Assembly: GCA_964030475.1 (NCBI GenBank)
Contig: CAXIPT010000005.1
Span: 3,376,097 to 3,440,096, forward strand
Direction: 5' to 3'
Source: Tethya wilhelma
Lineage: Eukaryota; Porifera; Demospongiae; Tethyida; Tethyidae
Length of the DNA: 64,000 nucleotides
The notes below the pieces were generated by a model. The model made no database searches and was not told where the DNA came from. It saw only the letters and a list, made by a program, of their open reading frames with translations. Both the position numbers and the translations under genes were made by a program. Each line of letters begins with the position of its first letter. The first letter of the stretch is position 1. Positions 34,295 through 45,954 of the stretch are shown here, one piece after another.

Positions 34295-36560
34295 ATGAGT
34301 GAGTCAAGCTGGAAAACTAAGAGGAGAGAGCTAGAGAGTGCTGCCAGAATGTGTGTGAGCTTAAGAAAGCCAAGCTCTCTCCAACTACAATCACACAAGA
34401 GAGCAGTTTATCTGGTGAACCTTCTACCTCGAGAGCAGTTTATCTGGTGAACCGTCTACCTCATGGTCTGCTAGTGAAGAGTTGTCACGTGGAGAGTTAC
34501 CAAGTGAAGATAAATACAAAGGTAGCGGAATTGAGAATGAAAGACAACACTCAGGTGATTCTAGTGATTATGTTGAAGCAGACTTAGATTTTGACCCAAA
34601 ATCTGTTTTTAATGATGGGATAGTGAGTCTTTCATTGTATAAGCTTGCTGTAATGCTCATGAAAACTCTTCCAAAACGAATGAACATTACATCAACTGCT
34701 GCTGTTCTAGAAGCAGCATGGATTACAGGCATCCATGGTTATCACAAAGATTTTTTTCAGAATGGGGGGAGATGAGGGCCGTGGAAAGTACAACAGATTC
34801 TGTCTCATCAATGATGAATCACTTCATCTACAAGCACCAATGTGGATACGTGAAAATACTGTCAGAAAAGGAGCGGCCAACCTTGTAGCAAAAGAGTGAA
34901 TCACTTCATCTACAAGCACCAATGTGGATACGTGTGGATACGTGTATGTGGATACGTGTGGCACCAATGTGGATACGTGAAAATACTGTCAGAAAAGGAG
35001 CGGCCAACCTTGTAGCAAAAGAGTGAATCACTTCATCTACAAGCACCAATGTGGATACGTGAAAATACTGTCAGAAAAGGAGCGGCCAACCTTGTAGCAA
35101 AAGAGTTTTGCCAATGGGTTAACAACGAGCTTCTACTATCCTCTAACCTACCACCAAACCTCCCTAGAATGATCACAGTACAAACAGCTGTACGATGGCC
35201 TCACCGTCTTGGATTTTGACTGACTAGTCACAAGAAAAGCGTGTACCTTAGTGTAACAAATTTTTGCGGGTACTAACGTTTGATATTTTTTACGGATTGA
35301 TTTTTAGGAACAAATTGTAATGAATATGATTAAGTTGGCACCAGCAACGTACAGGCCACTTCACCACACCAGTGTAGTAATGTAAACCACTTTGTATGTG
35401 TACTGTAAACCACTTCATGCTATACTGGCTCCTCCTTATAACATTTTGGCTCCATCTTCAACAAAAATAGCAAAATTTAATACCAGTAAAATACATAGAA
35501 TGTAAAATCCGCGAAAAAATCTACTTGCAAATAATTGTAACATTAAGGTATGTGGATGGACAGGAGCGCAATGATGTTGTTACTCATCATCGTAAGTTTC
35601 TAGATGAGATGAAATCTCTTCGAGACACACATTTATGTACGCCTCCACCCAGTGATAAACAAGCATATGACACCACCACCAAATGCCGAATTCATGAAGA
35701 GACTGATCTTAGTCTACCATGATTTGAGTGTATTTAATACTAACGAAGGTCAAAAGTGGGCCTGGGCAACTGGAGATAGCCAATAATTCAACCGAAAGCA
35801 AAGAGAGCTGGCATAATGGTGTCAGATTTCATAGAGCAACATGATGGCTACTTGTGTGCCCCAGAATCTGCTCCTGACACCATCCCCAAAACACCACGTG
35901 TCCTCTTGGAATATGGAGCAGAGAAAGATGGATATTGCAACAGTCAACGGTTTATGAAAAAAGTTGAAGATGCTGTTAAGATAGCAGAATACAAGTGAAA
36001 AAACACCTTGGTTTTTATCTTCGACCAAAGTAGCTGCGTATGCAGAGGATGCATTAAATGCCAGTTGGATGAATATGCGGCCAGGAGCCATGCATGAGAG
36101 ACACCACATAGGGTGGAAGAGTACAGAAGATAGATGGTGTTCCTAAGTGAATGAAGCAGATTCTAGCAGAGAGAGAAATTAATATTGTCACAATGAAGGC
36201 AGATGAGTTGTTTCCTTTCACGATGACTTCTTAAATGAGAAGACTCTTGTGGATCACTTTATTACTCAAAACGGTCACAAATGTATTTTCGTACCTAAAT
36301 CCCATTGTAAATTAAACGCATCGAAAGAGTATGGGGACAGGCCAAGATGTACTATAGAGCACTCACCGACTTTACCTTAATCAGTTTGAGGACCATCATC
36401 AAGGATTCTGTATCCACTAAATTAATGAGAAAATGTTTCAGAAGAGTGTTAAGAGTATGAAAAAGGATATTTAGAAGGGAAGAAAGCTGGGAAAGAACTT
36501 GAAAAGGCAGTGAACGTTTATAAAAGTCAAAGGAGAATCTTGTTGAATCCTAGTATTCAT
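34295..36560 (+). pseudogene. DDE-superfamily transposase relic
   Basis: A start context CACCATGAGTGAG at 34295 leads into an acidic N-terminus (RGELPSEDKYKGSGIENE, HSGDSSDYVEADLDFDPKS). Later in mixed frames come DEGRGKYNRFCLINDESL, PNLPRMITVQTAVRWPHRLG, LRYVDGQERNDVV, GIMVSDFIEQHDGYL, RVLLEYGAEKDGY and FMKKVEDAVKIAEYK. Then come a DQSSC-type segment, a MKADEL and HDDFLNEKTLVDHF-like segment, LNASKEYGDRPR-like and AGKELEKAVNVYKSQRRIL. This order matches a large family of uncharacterised DDE endonuclease-like proteins in invertebrate repeats. A segment of about 85 bp (TGAATCACTTCATCTACAAG...) is triplicated at 34814-35105, and stops abound. Inserted in the opposite direction inside the Helentron. 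Confidence 0.7.
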
Positions 36561-36696
36561 TCCAAATTTAATTAATTACCTTTAAATGTGTATTTATTTG
36601 TTTGAAAAATGTACTTTGGCAGTTTTACTAGTTCTCTAAATTCGCAATATTTTTATTCCTTACTGTACTGCTTAAGATTCTTTTTATAGTCATATA

Positions 36697-37397
36697 CAGT
36701 GCAACCAGGTAAAAGAGCAAAATTTTGAAAATTTGTTCAAAACCTGCCCAAACTGCATGTACTCACTATATTTGTTGCTGGTAAGTACCAATTCATTGTT
36801 TTTGAGCGATTTTGAAACACAAAAATTTCCCCTATCACTACCGTTATTTTATGAAGCCATGCAACTGCAAAAAACTGCAAAAAGTTGCAAAAAGCTGCAA
36901 AAATGCTAACAAAATGCACCGTTTCTAACAAACGATAAGAGCCTTCACTGCCAAATAGTTTGAGAGTTCCTTTGTCTATACACAAATAAAATTTGAGCTC
37001 TTAACTCCCAGGAGAAGGTTGATTTTTTATAGCTAACGTTTTTGCACTAAAAATTAGCTAGTTTTGAGCCTTTATGCAACTGTTATGGGCTGAAACTCTT
37101 GAGTTAAAAGCTCTAGTCTGGTACATAGAATTATCAATGCAATGTCTAACTGCATGTAGCATTTCATTCCTTAAGTTTGTCAGATCTTATAGCTAACGTT
37201 TTTTCTCTACCTTACTGAGTAAAATGTGAGCCACACCCAACAGGCAGCAAGTGATTAGACCCGCCCACTCATTGAAGCCACACTAGTGATTACTAAACAC
37301 ATATCTACTGTCAATACTTCCATACCACATACAGTCTGGAAGATATCTAGTGAATAACAAAAAAGTCAAATTTTTGCTCTTTTACCTGGTTGCACTG
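36697..37397. mobile_element. TA-inserted MITE with CAGTGCAACCAGG termini
   Basis: TIRs of 26 bp or more, starting CAGTGCAACCAGGTAAAAGA on the left and its complement on the right (ending 37397), with TA at 36695-36696 and 37398-37399. 701 bp, no transposase. CAGT ends with TA targets suit Tc1/mariner. An internal AAAACTGCAAAAAGTTGC run of near-repeats lies at about 36868-36904. Confidence 0.9.
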
Positions 37398-38449
37398 TAT
37401 GTATGTAAACACTGATCTTGCTGCACTTGTATGACACAATATTAAAAATCTGGTCTGGCCAAAACTTTCCCTCACTGTAGCTTTTAGTGGGTATCGAATT
37501 TGGGGAACACCCTTGAATGGTAGCACCAAAATTTCTATTTTTATGCGTTACTGCAATTTTTAATTTATGTAGCAGTAATTCATGACTGCAAACAGCCAAA
37601 AATTTTGCATATTATTTTTAATTACCCTAACATTCCTGTGCAAAATGTTAAACAACTAGAGAACACACTATAGCTAAAATGAATTTTATTATTTTAAGCA
37701 GAATTATGGGGGTTATGGTAGCGAGAACTATATGCTCTGGATTAAACACACTTTCTAGCACATCATCACTAGCCTTGGTATACTTGTCTCTTTGAAAGTC
37801 CCACTACACTTTGATCATTCTGTGGCAGGACAAGCACAACGTAGTCTGGACCAGTCTCAACTTTGGACAAAAAGCTGTCAATTGCTGATTTTACAGACAC
37901 ACTTGATGCTCGTTTGGATGCCATAGCTTGTTTGTTCTGAACTCTATACTGCTATCACTGTCATTTGCTCATTTCGTTGCCATATTTAACTTATTGCTCA
38001 ATCTACGGTCAACTCTCTGTTGCTCTGACTCATTAGTATGCTTGGATAATTTTGATCTACAATCAAGTATCGCCCTCTGTTGCTCAGTTTCACTAGCTCT
38101 TATGGCAGCTTTTCGATTCATGTCTTGGTTTCTATGCAATTGCTTACATCACACATGCTCTCCATTGATCAAAGCGAGACTTCTTACTCTCTCGGTACGT
38201 CCTAAAGCAATTACATGGCCACAATTACAACAATGTTTTTATATGGTTAACACAAGAACATTCAGAGCAAATTTTGTTAGACATGATTCAAATACAACAA
38301 AATTGCTATTAGAGTACAAAATCAAGTAATTCACAACAACGAGAACTCTTAAGAGCAGACAGGTCGGACCTCAAATGATAGCAGTCGGAACCACGTGTAT
38401 TTTCTAAATATCGCAAACTCTTACTTGGGCATATACAATATGCTCAGAA

Positions 38450-38645
38450 AATAGTACAAATAGCTTGGATCTCATAAAGTACAGTGTTTTGCAAGATTCT
38501 ACACAACAAATTTCAAGATAATTTCGATTCAGGAACGTAATTATCTTCCGTTTGGACCATATAGCTGCATGCCATTCTTCTAGTAACCGACAGACACACA
38601 CACAAAACCTAACCCTCTGCACGTGCTACGCACACGCTGAGGTGA
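38450..38645 (-). repeat. Interspersed repeat R5, copy 3
   Basis: Shares GTTTTGCAAGATTCTACA, TTCGATTCAGGAACGTAAT and CTCTGCACGTGCTACGCAC with 5150-5455. Shorter microsatellite (CAGACACACA). Confidence 0.65.
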
Positions 38646-39030
38646 TGGTAACTTGAATTTGCAATGAAGATGTTCATTATTTAGAAAGTGCACATATATT
38701 TACCGCAGCTGGAATTAATTAGTACACCATGGGTAACCATGATAAGCCCTGTATGTAGCACCATGGGAACAAAGCCTCTCTTTGCAAAATATATTTTCTT
38801 TAATTTATACAAATATTTATGGTCATATGACGAACATTTATATAGTGGAAACTGATATTCTAATCTTAAAGTTAATTAGGCATATTATTCGTCCCATGCC
38901 TTAACTCCCCTGAGACATGTGGTTGTGCAGTTTGCTCTTATCTCTTCCTTCCGAATGAATATTACATGATTACACCCACTGGAGTTTAGTTACAAATTGT
39001 GTACTTTTTTCCAAAGGCCAAGGAAGTGAT
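38646..39030. other. Gene-free stretch
   Basis: Nothing recognisable; AT-rich. Confidence 0.3.
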
Positions 39031-39039
39031 GAAGAAGAA

Positions 39040-40110
39040 TTGTTTTCTAGTAGGGATTATTATTCCAAAAGAACACCGGCGAGTTAGTTGGTTTCTGTGA
39101 TCTAGGTAGAGTCTCGAAGCACTTCTATCTTCATGCAGACAAAGAAACTGAACATCTCACCACACAGCTAGCTGAACATATGCTCACATTCATGATTCAC
39201 TCAATTTTCAAGCCATTCATGATAGCATCCTATCCAAGTACATCGTTGTCAGGAGAGCAATTGTATACTCTGGTCAGGAGGCCATTCTCTCCGTTACTTG
39301 TGATAGTGCTAAGCCCAACAGACACTTTTTTCGGATCTGTAGTGGAAAGTCAACAAAGTACAAAACACGTAACCCAGCCATTTGCAAATAGAGACCTGTA
39401 CTTTTTTTTGTGATCTTCCTCAAACAGCCAGAAACTCTCTAAGCAATTCAGGAGCCCATTCTAACAGCCACAATCTTGTGGTGAGTTTTGAAGATCATTT
39501 GAAATGCAAGTACATTACAATTTCTCAGAAAAATGGAATCTCATTGTCATGGAAATGAGTCACTATTTGTACAAGAGACAAAGACAGACACACTTGATGT
39601 TTGGCTCTGCCCAAAGTTAACTAAAGACTACATTTGGCTTAATTCTTTTTCTAGAATAAAGTCAAGCTAGCGACACAGGTAACATTATTATGTTCCATGT
39701 TTTAGAGTGATGTCATGCATCCACACTAAAAGTTTTCAGATTTTAAGTGATACAGTCGATGCAGCATTCACTTTCCTCAAACTAAGGAGACGAGACATTT
39801 TGTTTCACTCATGGATAGATTTTTCGATTGCTTGAATATCAATAGTGCAATTGAAGGAATACTGAAGGGAAAGGACACATGACTAGCTCCCTTACCATTC
39901 AGCCAAAGACTGGAGATTTAAAGTAAGCAATTATGACAAAATTGGGACTTGGTTTTTCTGTGGTTATAATACAGATCTAACCCCCATCCCACCCACCCAC
40001 CCCTTCAAAAAATGTGTTATTTTTGCTTAATGGCTTAAGACAGACTTATTTCGGTATTTTGAAGAGTGGGAAAGAGAACTTGCACTCTCTCCTAATGATA
40101 AACCGAGAAA
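39040..40110 (+). pseudogene. P-element/THAP9-like transposase relic
   Basis: Across two or three frames one reads LVGFCDLG, VSKHFYLHADKETEHLTTQL and AEHMLTFMIHSIFKPFM. Then come SLSGEQLYTLV, AILSVTCDSAKPNRHFFRIC, KYKTRNP, a degenerate LWSHL...L...KLTKDYIWLNSFS / KVKLATQ region, RFFDCLNINSAIEGILKGKD and RYFEEWERELALSPNDKP. This order (hydrophobic core, D.A.PNRKFF, YKT.NP, LN.FSKM.VKLA.Q, FFDCLN, YF..WE) is that of the P-element/THAP9 RNase-H-like and GTP-binding regions. No THAP domain found upstream. Multiple stops; inactive. Confidence 0.65.
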
Positions 40111-40374
40111 CAAGAGGACTACAAATTACTGGTGGGGCCACTTAGAAAAAATTGTTTCCAGTAACCCGCTACTGGATCGGTCGATCAGCTGTTTGCAGAA
40201 ATAGCCCTGCCCAACAAAGCCCCTCCCACTTCCTCAAATACAAGAAATTGTAATAATTGTACACACATCATAAAATCTTTTTAAACAAAAATAATACATC
40301 AGAAATATAATTAAGTAAAAACATTTAATCTCATTTGCATGGCTTTGTTTAGGGATACTTAAAAACTTGAGGCT

Positions 40375-40535
40375 TGGTCTGGCTGCATGACTTGCTTGTA
40401 CTTCAGTAAGTTTTTGTCTCTGCTGGCATTAAAGCAACCACAATAATAACATATTTCACGGAGTGGAAGATTACAGTAGGCAGTTTGAGAGTTACATTCA
40501 AGGACATACACCTTGTCATCATCAGTAGGATCATT
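40375..40535 (-). other. Possible Cys-rich exon
   Basis: On the minus strand an open stretch of about 50 codons ends at a stop near 40377: VYVLECNSQTAYCNLPLREI, CYYCGCFNASRDKNLLKYKQ. The CxxC spacing suggests a zinc-binding tail. No partner exon or homologue recognised. Confidence 0.3.
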
Positions 40536-40539
40536 CAGA

Positions 40540-42430
40540 GGAAAAAGAAAATCTCTACAAACATACTCAGCACTCTCCTTTCTTCATTTTACACTAGCTT
40601 TCTCTGTCCGTTTCAGAAAAACACCTTATTCACCACATAATTATGATTATATCTCTTTCGTTTTGAGAAGCAAAGTGAGATGAATTCTTGGTGGGGTCTT
40701 CACTAGCTACTAAATTAGGTCATGAGTTTTCGTTTGTGTCTTTCCCGAAAAGAGAAGAAAATGGTAAAGTTAGTAGTGATTAGGATCAACTGGGTTTGGT
40801 TCTGGGTCAGCCACATGTATGGACTTCAGGAGCGCTCAAACGAGCACTCTAGCAGTTCACTTACAGTAGGCATGTACTAATTGAGATCCCTATTGTACTA
40901 TGAACTCTGACCTATATCCATGCAACTGATTATTCAGTATGCACGTTGTGCACATTTTTCTGCAGTGATTGCACTTGCGACAGTTTAAGCTCTGCAATAG
41001 GTGGGGGGGGGGCGCTTGAGTGCCCTAAGCCCTACCCCTGGCTATACCACTGATACAAGCTGCTAGAAACAGGTACTGACTGCAATTGCTATCCCACTTG
41101 ACTCAAAAGTTGCTCTCAGAAAATGGAGGATTACTTTTGATCCACTTGTGAAGAGAAGAAACAGTTCATCACCAAGAACTGGCAACAACTCAATTCACAA
41201 TAGAAATAATTATGCCTTCAATTATTACCTTCAGCAAACTCAAATATTCATTGAACATGGTGAAGTATTTGTTTTTGTGTTTTCTGGAAACACAACCATT
41301 AATTTCGTTTTATAGTGGTAAGATTTGGCACAGTTGCCATAATAATATGATTGAACGAACAGTGGTTAAAAATGGGTTTGAAAATTTGGAAATAATTCAA
41401 TGAACCAAAGTTTAAAGAACCGCTGCAGCAAATAGATCAATTGCTGCCTCTCTTGCCTTCCTAACTTTATTCAATGCAATTTGTTGTATTCTTATATCCT
41501 TGGTATTTGTGTGGAAAATTAACAGTGAATTTTTTTGTAAGGCAAATCTGCAACGATGAAATTAAACCAACCAATATTTAACAGCCAAACTATTTTATCA
41601 GCCAATCCAGTCCCTAGCTCTCAAGGTTAGGCACCTGAGTGGTTTGGCCTTTTCATATATTGATGTGTTTGGGAGTCTTTAAGATTGGACCATTCGAATT
41701 TTCATATAATATTATGGACCGTTACTAATTCTTGCTTGGAGTGCCACTGATTCATAGTTCAGCTAATGCCTCATCTGTCTCACTTGAAAGTATATGCATG
41801 CATAAGTATACTTAGTAAAATACACAATTTCATTTATGTGGCTGATTAATGGTCCTCACAAGAACCACCAATGGGCAAAATCCTCCAACCTACGGTAGAT
41901 TTATTGCAGTGATGAATTTTTGTATTAACAGGAGCACATAATGAAAAGAAGGACGGGAAGGGGAGGAACAGGAGATTCAATGAAAATACCAGAATTTTCT
42001 GATGAGAGTTGAGTTACTATTTTTAGATCACGTAATAGCTAGCTTGTATGATGAAGATACAGTCAACAGAGGAGAGCTACGAGGATTCAAGGCAGAAGAA
42101 ACAAATACTGCACTCATTCAAAATGACTATTTCCATGGTAGGCAGAGCCGCTTGTCAACCTGACTGTTAGCCTCTGTTTTAATTTTCACCACCGCACTGT
42201 AGTTGACACTTTCTAACTCTTGAAGCAAACAATTTCACCCTGTTAATAACTAAATGATGCCTTTAAAGATGCTTGATTTTCACTGGTTTAGTAGCAACAT
42301 CACTAGCACACACTTGCTAAAAATAGTAACGCAACTCCCATGGGGGATATTCCGTGGGTGATTCCCGCCTCTCCCCTTCTCCCTTTTTCCTCATCCTATT
42401 CTACTAACCTGATCAAAAAAAAAAAAAAGA
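40540..42430. other. Gene-poor stretch
   Basis: No supported gene or element. A nine-G run at about 41003-41011 and a mixed A run at about 42415-42437 are the only low-complexity features. A short coding-like patch (LYDEDTVNRGELRGFKAEET) at about 42042-42140 has no context. Confidence 0.3.
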
Positions 42431-42437
42431 AAAGAAA

Positions 42438-43310
42438 ATGGCTGAAGTCAAAGTTGCAGTTCTTGATAGCCTGTATGTTAGTCTAGAGAAACTGGGAGTC
42501 CCTTTTTCAGTGTCTATACAGTTGCAACATCTGGGTTTCAACATGCACTGTGCTCAGTGGACAGCCAGGCACAGCACTGGAGGATTTTCTGTTTCATTCT
42601 TCTAAGCCAGTAAAATCCTCTACAAAACAAAGGATAAACAAGGTGAAAACTCAGTCTAAGACTCTTCCTAGTCCCAACACCAAAGAAGCCTATCATAAAA
42701 AAGAAAGTGACTCTGTGCCGGCTTCTCTAATAAGTGCACAGCAGCCTACACTATCACAGCCAAAGAAGAAGATACAGCACTTTCAATCAAAATCTAGGCC
42801 CACTCCATCCGGCAGGTTGACTCTTAGGCATTAGCATGAATTTACTCACTTAAAGAAAGCTGCTGGTATCTGCCCACAGACTCTGCCCCCAAGTGCTCAT
42901 CAGTTCAAGGCTCTACTGCAACTAATAAAACCCAATGCCCCAACTCACTCTACCAAAAAGGTACCAGCCTACCAAGATGTTTCATATGAAGAACGTAACA
43001 GCTAACATCATTTGGTCAAGATCATGAATAGACCCCTGTGGTGGCATGAAGACCTATACCACATTGGAGTAAGAAGAAGCCTTAGTCTAGTGAGAGTGAC
43101 AGTGTTCTGCTCACCACAGACTCAGTATGAAGAACAGAATAACACTAGATATTTCATAGAGGACCACCTGTATGGATGCCTGTCAAGCCTGCTTTGCCTG
43201 TTGCTTACAGGACATGGTCGAAGACCACTACATCTTATTGACATAATTGTTTGGTCAAAGTTGATGGTTTGGAGGGATTAGCATAGGAGATACAATTTAC
43301 TACACTAGGT
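42438..43310 (+). pseudogene. Unidentified protein relic
   Basis: From the ATG at 42438, MAEVKVAVLDSLYVSLEKLG and IQLQHLGFNMHCAQWTARHS then TGGFSVSFF run into stops. A shifted frame gives a Lys-rich open stretch (KPVKSSTKQRINKVKTQSKT, QPKKKIQHFQSKSRPT). Later come IMNRPLWWHEDLYHIGVRRS and LVRVTVFCSPQTQYEEQNNT. The three blocks look like one protein with a basic linker, possibly a mobile-element nucleic-acid-binding protein. I do not recognise the family. Confidence 0.35.
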
Positions 43311-43710
43311 TATCAGGGCTCTTAATTTTCTAATTGTCACCGCTTATCTGTGTTATAAAGAAATAATAATAATGATAATTATGTGGAATGTGCTCCATTG
43401 CTCTATCTGAAAATGCTTTAGAAAAGTTAAGATATTCATGACCCTATTGTGGGATACTGTGCCTTGCACAAATGTTGGCATCAGTGTTGTATGTTTAAAA
43501 GTGTAGTGTAGTTGTCTTGAGATTCTTCAATTAATCTTAACATTTCCCCTAAAAACTCGTTAAATACTTACCTCCTTGGTCTATCACTGGGAAACCTATC
43601 TTGATTTTAATTGGAACAGCATGGCCTTTGTACAGTTTTTACATTATCCAACTCTTACAATGTGGACAGACTGAATTGTGATAAGGTTTGATGGTTAAAC
43701 CATTGTTATA

Positions 43711-44530
43711 TTCTTTATTTCCCAGTACGGTAGTACTGGGTACATAGGAATGGCACGGATGGCCCATTAGCGCAATACAAATATTCATGCGAATAACTCT
43801 GCAAAAACTGAGCACTTGCCACTAAAAGGCTTCTTAAGCTATTTAGCCTTTTCTCTTTCTATTGAGCCTAAAAACATAGCCTAAAACCATCGCTAAAGGA
43901 ACAAACACAAGCATGCCAAACTTCCAATTTTCTCCATCTTCTTCTTCTTCTTTTCTCCAAGGCCGCTTGCTTTCAGAAGCTGATTATTGAACCAATTAAC
44001 TTGGTTTCTGTGCTTTTTGTATCGTTTATTCGTCTGAGTCGCTAGATACAAGACGAAAACCAACCATTCATTACTATACTCAATTCATTAGCTACCTTGG
44101 AAATCAAGTTAATGCCCCTTTTACAGTTAGACAAGTGTGCATTATTTGGAATCCGAATATTCATTGCCCTGCCTGTTGTTTTCTGAAGTCTCTGTAACCA
44201 GGGTCAGTCTTAAATATTTAGGAGGTGAATAGACTACTTTGTTACATAGTTGTCATTATAAGAAGATGAGTACATTTTGTCTCCTGAGCCTGCTTGATGG
44301 TGACTTTTATACTGATAGCATAGAACAATAATATCCATACTGATAGTGTACAAGTAACTACCATACACACAAACTCGAATATAATGTAGAATTATGAAAA
44401 AATGGGAACAAATAAGTAAAAAAAAAACATAGGAATGGCCAAATAGTAAAAAAAGAAAGCAAACAAGATGGAATGGCTGTTTGAGTATGTAAAGAATTAT
44501 TCCTATGGATAACATGAGTATTCCTAATGT
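43711..44530 (-). repeat. R1 repeat copy with degraded foldback
   Basis: Begins with the TTTCCCAGTACGGTAGTACT hairpin at 43720. Continues through the (CTT)n-TTTTCTCCAAGGCCGCTTGC and AGGAGGTGAATAGACTACTT modules, ending in half a foldback (about 44415-44530). Confidence 0.75.
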
Positions 44531-44661
44531 TTTTTTAACTTGTAATAAATGATGTCTTGGTTGATGGCAGATGTAAACTAGTATCCTAATTAGCATATTC
44601 ATAACTAGTATATGAATATATGCATAATATATGTAATATATGGATTGTACGAAGCACAAGC

Positions 44662-44694
44662 AAGAGACTGGGGCCCGTAGGGCCCCAGTCTCTT
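44662..44694. repeat. Perfect 15-bp-arm GC-rich hairpin
   Basis: AAGAGACTGGGGCCC (44662-44676), loop GTA, then GGGCCCCAGTCTCTT (44680-44694). The pairing extends weakly outward (GCAAGCAAGAG / CTTTTGCTTAGG). It stands out against about 65 percent AT flanks. Confidence 0.85.
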
Positions 44695-44818
44695 TTGCTT
44701 AGGCTAGTCGGAAAAGAGTACTACATGCAGCCCATACAGGAATGATTCTGCACACACGTATCTTGTTTGCTTACTTTTTTATGATTTGGCTTCTGCTCAG
44801 CGGGACAAAGACTGAACT

Positions 44819-45180
44819 CCACTGATATTGTAAACAATTATTCAAAAAAAAATAGTACAAACAAGTACAAAAAACATTAGAAATGAAATGTAAACATAGG
44901 AATGGCCAAATCGTAAAAAAGTGAGCAAACAAAATAGGAATGCTAGTCAGATAATATTGAGCGAGGAGTTCATTTCACTGTGTCACGTGTGTTCATATCT
45001 CTACTGAGCTCAATGACATTGTAGACACAGGAATGAACTCACTCAATCTGACCAGCATTCCTATCTTGTTTGCTCACTTTTTTATGATTTGGCCATTCCT
45101 ATGTTTACATTACATTTCTAATGTTTTTTGTACTTGTTTGTTCTATTTTTTTTTTGAAATAATTGTTTATAATATCAGTA
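44819..45180. repeat. Long foldback hairpin of the R2 module
   Basis: Arms of about 150 bp pair from ACTGATATTGTAAACAATTA on the left to the complementary TAATTGTTTATAATATCAG on the right. They enclose the ACAAGTACAAAAAACATTAG and AGGAATGGCCAAATCGTAAA motifs shared with the other foldbacks (29864, 45268, 50696, 51810, 57833, 63145). Confidence 0.8.
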
Positions 45181-45267
45181 TAATACAGTTTTTAGCCTGA
45201 GGATCCCGGCTACTTGCGCCTTTTACACAGCTGAAACACTGAAATTCCCAAGTTGAATCTGATATAT

Positions 45268-45840
45268 ACAAGTAAAAAAAACATTAAAAATGTAATGAGA
45301 CACAGGAATGGCTAAGGAACCCAAACAAGATAGAATGGGTGTTAGAGTGTGTGCAGAATTCTTCCTGTATGGGCTGCATTTAACAATATCCTTATCGATT
45401 CTCTCATTTTGCCCATAGGAAGAATTCTTTACACACTCTAACAGCCATTCTATTTTGTTTGCGTTCTTTTTACGATTTAGCCATTCTTACATTTCTAATG
45501 TTTTTTTTTACTTGTTTGTTCCCATTTTTCCATAATTCTACAAATTACATTTGTGTTGGTGTGTGTAGTTAGTAGTCTGGCAAGCCAGACTCACTGAGCC
45601 AGTGGTGGGCTGCTGAACTGGCAAGTTGTGTAGCCTGCTTGATACTGAAGTGAAACACACATCTCAGTCATTTGGAGGCAGGAGCTGTATCATAAGATTT
45701 ACTTGCTTTTCTATATGTTATGATAATCAAAGTCCTGATTCATCACTTAAGAAGAGCAACCAGGTATAACAAACTAGTTCCAGGCAACTTCAGTGCATTT
45801 AATTCCAAATAACGCACACTTTTGTGTGTGGAAAGGGTCA
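45268..45840 (+). repeat. R1 foldback plus spacer modules
   Basis: Foldback 45268-45514, then AGTCTGGCAAGCCAGACTCA, GTAGCCTGCTTGATACTGAA, the CATTTGGAGGCAGGAGCTG module and CCAAATAACGCACACTTTTG. It lacks the (GAA)n and terminal hairpin modules. Confidence 0.75.
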
Positions 45841-45954
45841 CCCGAACCTTGCCAATAATCCGTGTCATAATAATATTGGAAAAGGTGGTTGGCAGCCGTA
45901 TAAAATACTATTGTACAAGGGAGTTATGACTGCGTCATGACGTATGTACTCACC

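Larger units (their letters stand above)
31735..38195 (-). pseudogene. Broken Helentron (OTU, Rep/helicase, EEP endonuclease), split by nested elements
   Basis: Read from high to low coordinates. N-terminal charged repeats (RASETEQQRAILD, ESEQQRVDRRLSNKLN) and TGPDYVVLVLPQND with shifted DKYTKASDDVLESVFN lie at 38190-37715. After the nested elements comes a 21-bp tandem repeat coding EQCDxQP heptads (34175-34071). An OTU-type cysteine-protease segment (VLVNGDCLYNSVLVN) lies at 33955-33602. The Helitron helicase-like N region is at 33605-32703 (YFNQRLLDVDGSFAKD, RGSPAYYQRTFYELLAM, TLSAADMKWPD). RNPVTAARHFQFRLNTFFHE and VIWVKDAPKYG follow at 32706-32500, where the two-histidine Rep motif is deleted. 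Then only the end of the PIF1-type helicase remains (VKSLQGLHIVNF, 32490-32264). Last is an EEP endonuclease (NNHVIYRSERVSHDNKSGVL, VLGDFNDN, TLIDHVYYN, YSDHDC) at 32204-31735. OTU plus EEP marks the Helentron branch of animal Helitrons. Most of the helicase is missing, with many breaks, so it is inactive. Confidence 0.8.

Noticed and set aside
44662..44694. GC hairpin as a bacterial-type terminator
   Set aside because: The sequence is eukaryotic, no gene ends here and no U-tract follows.
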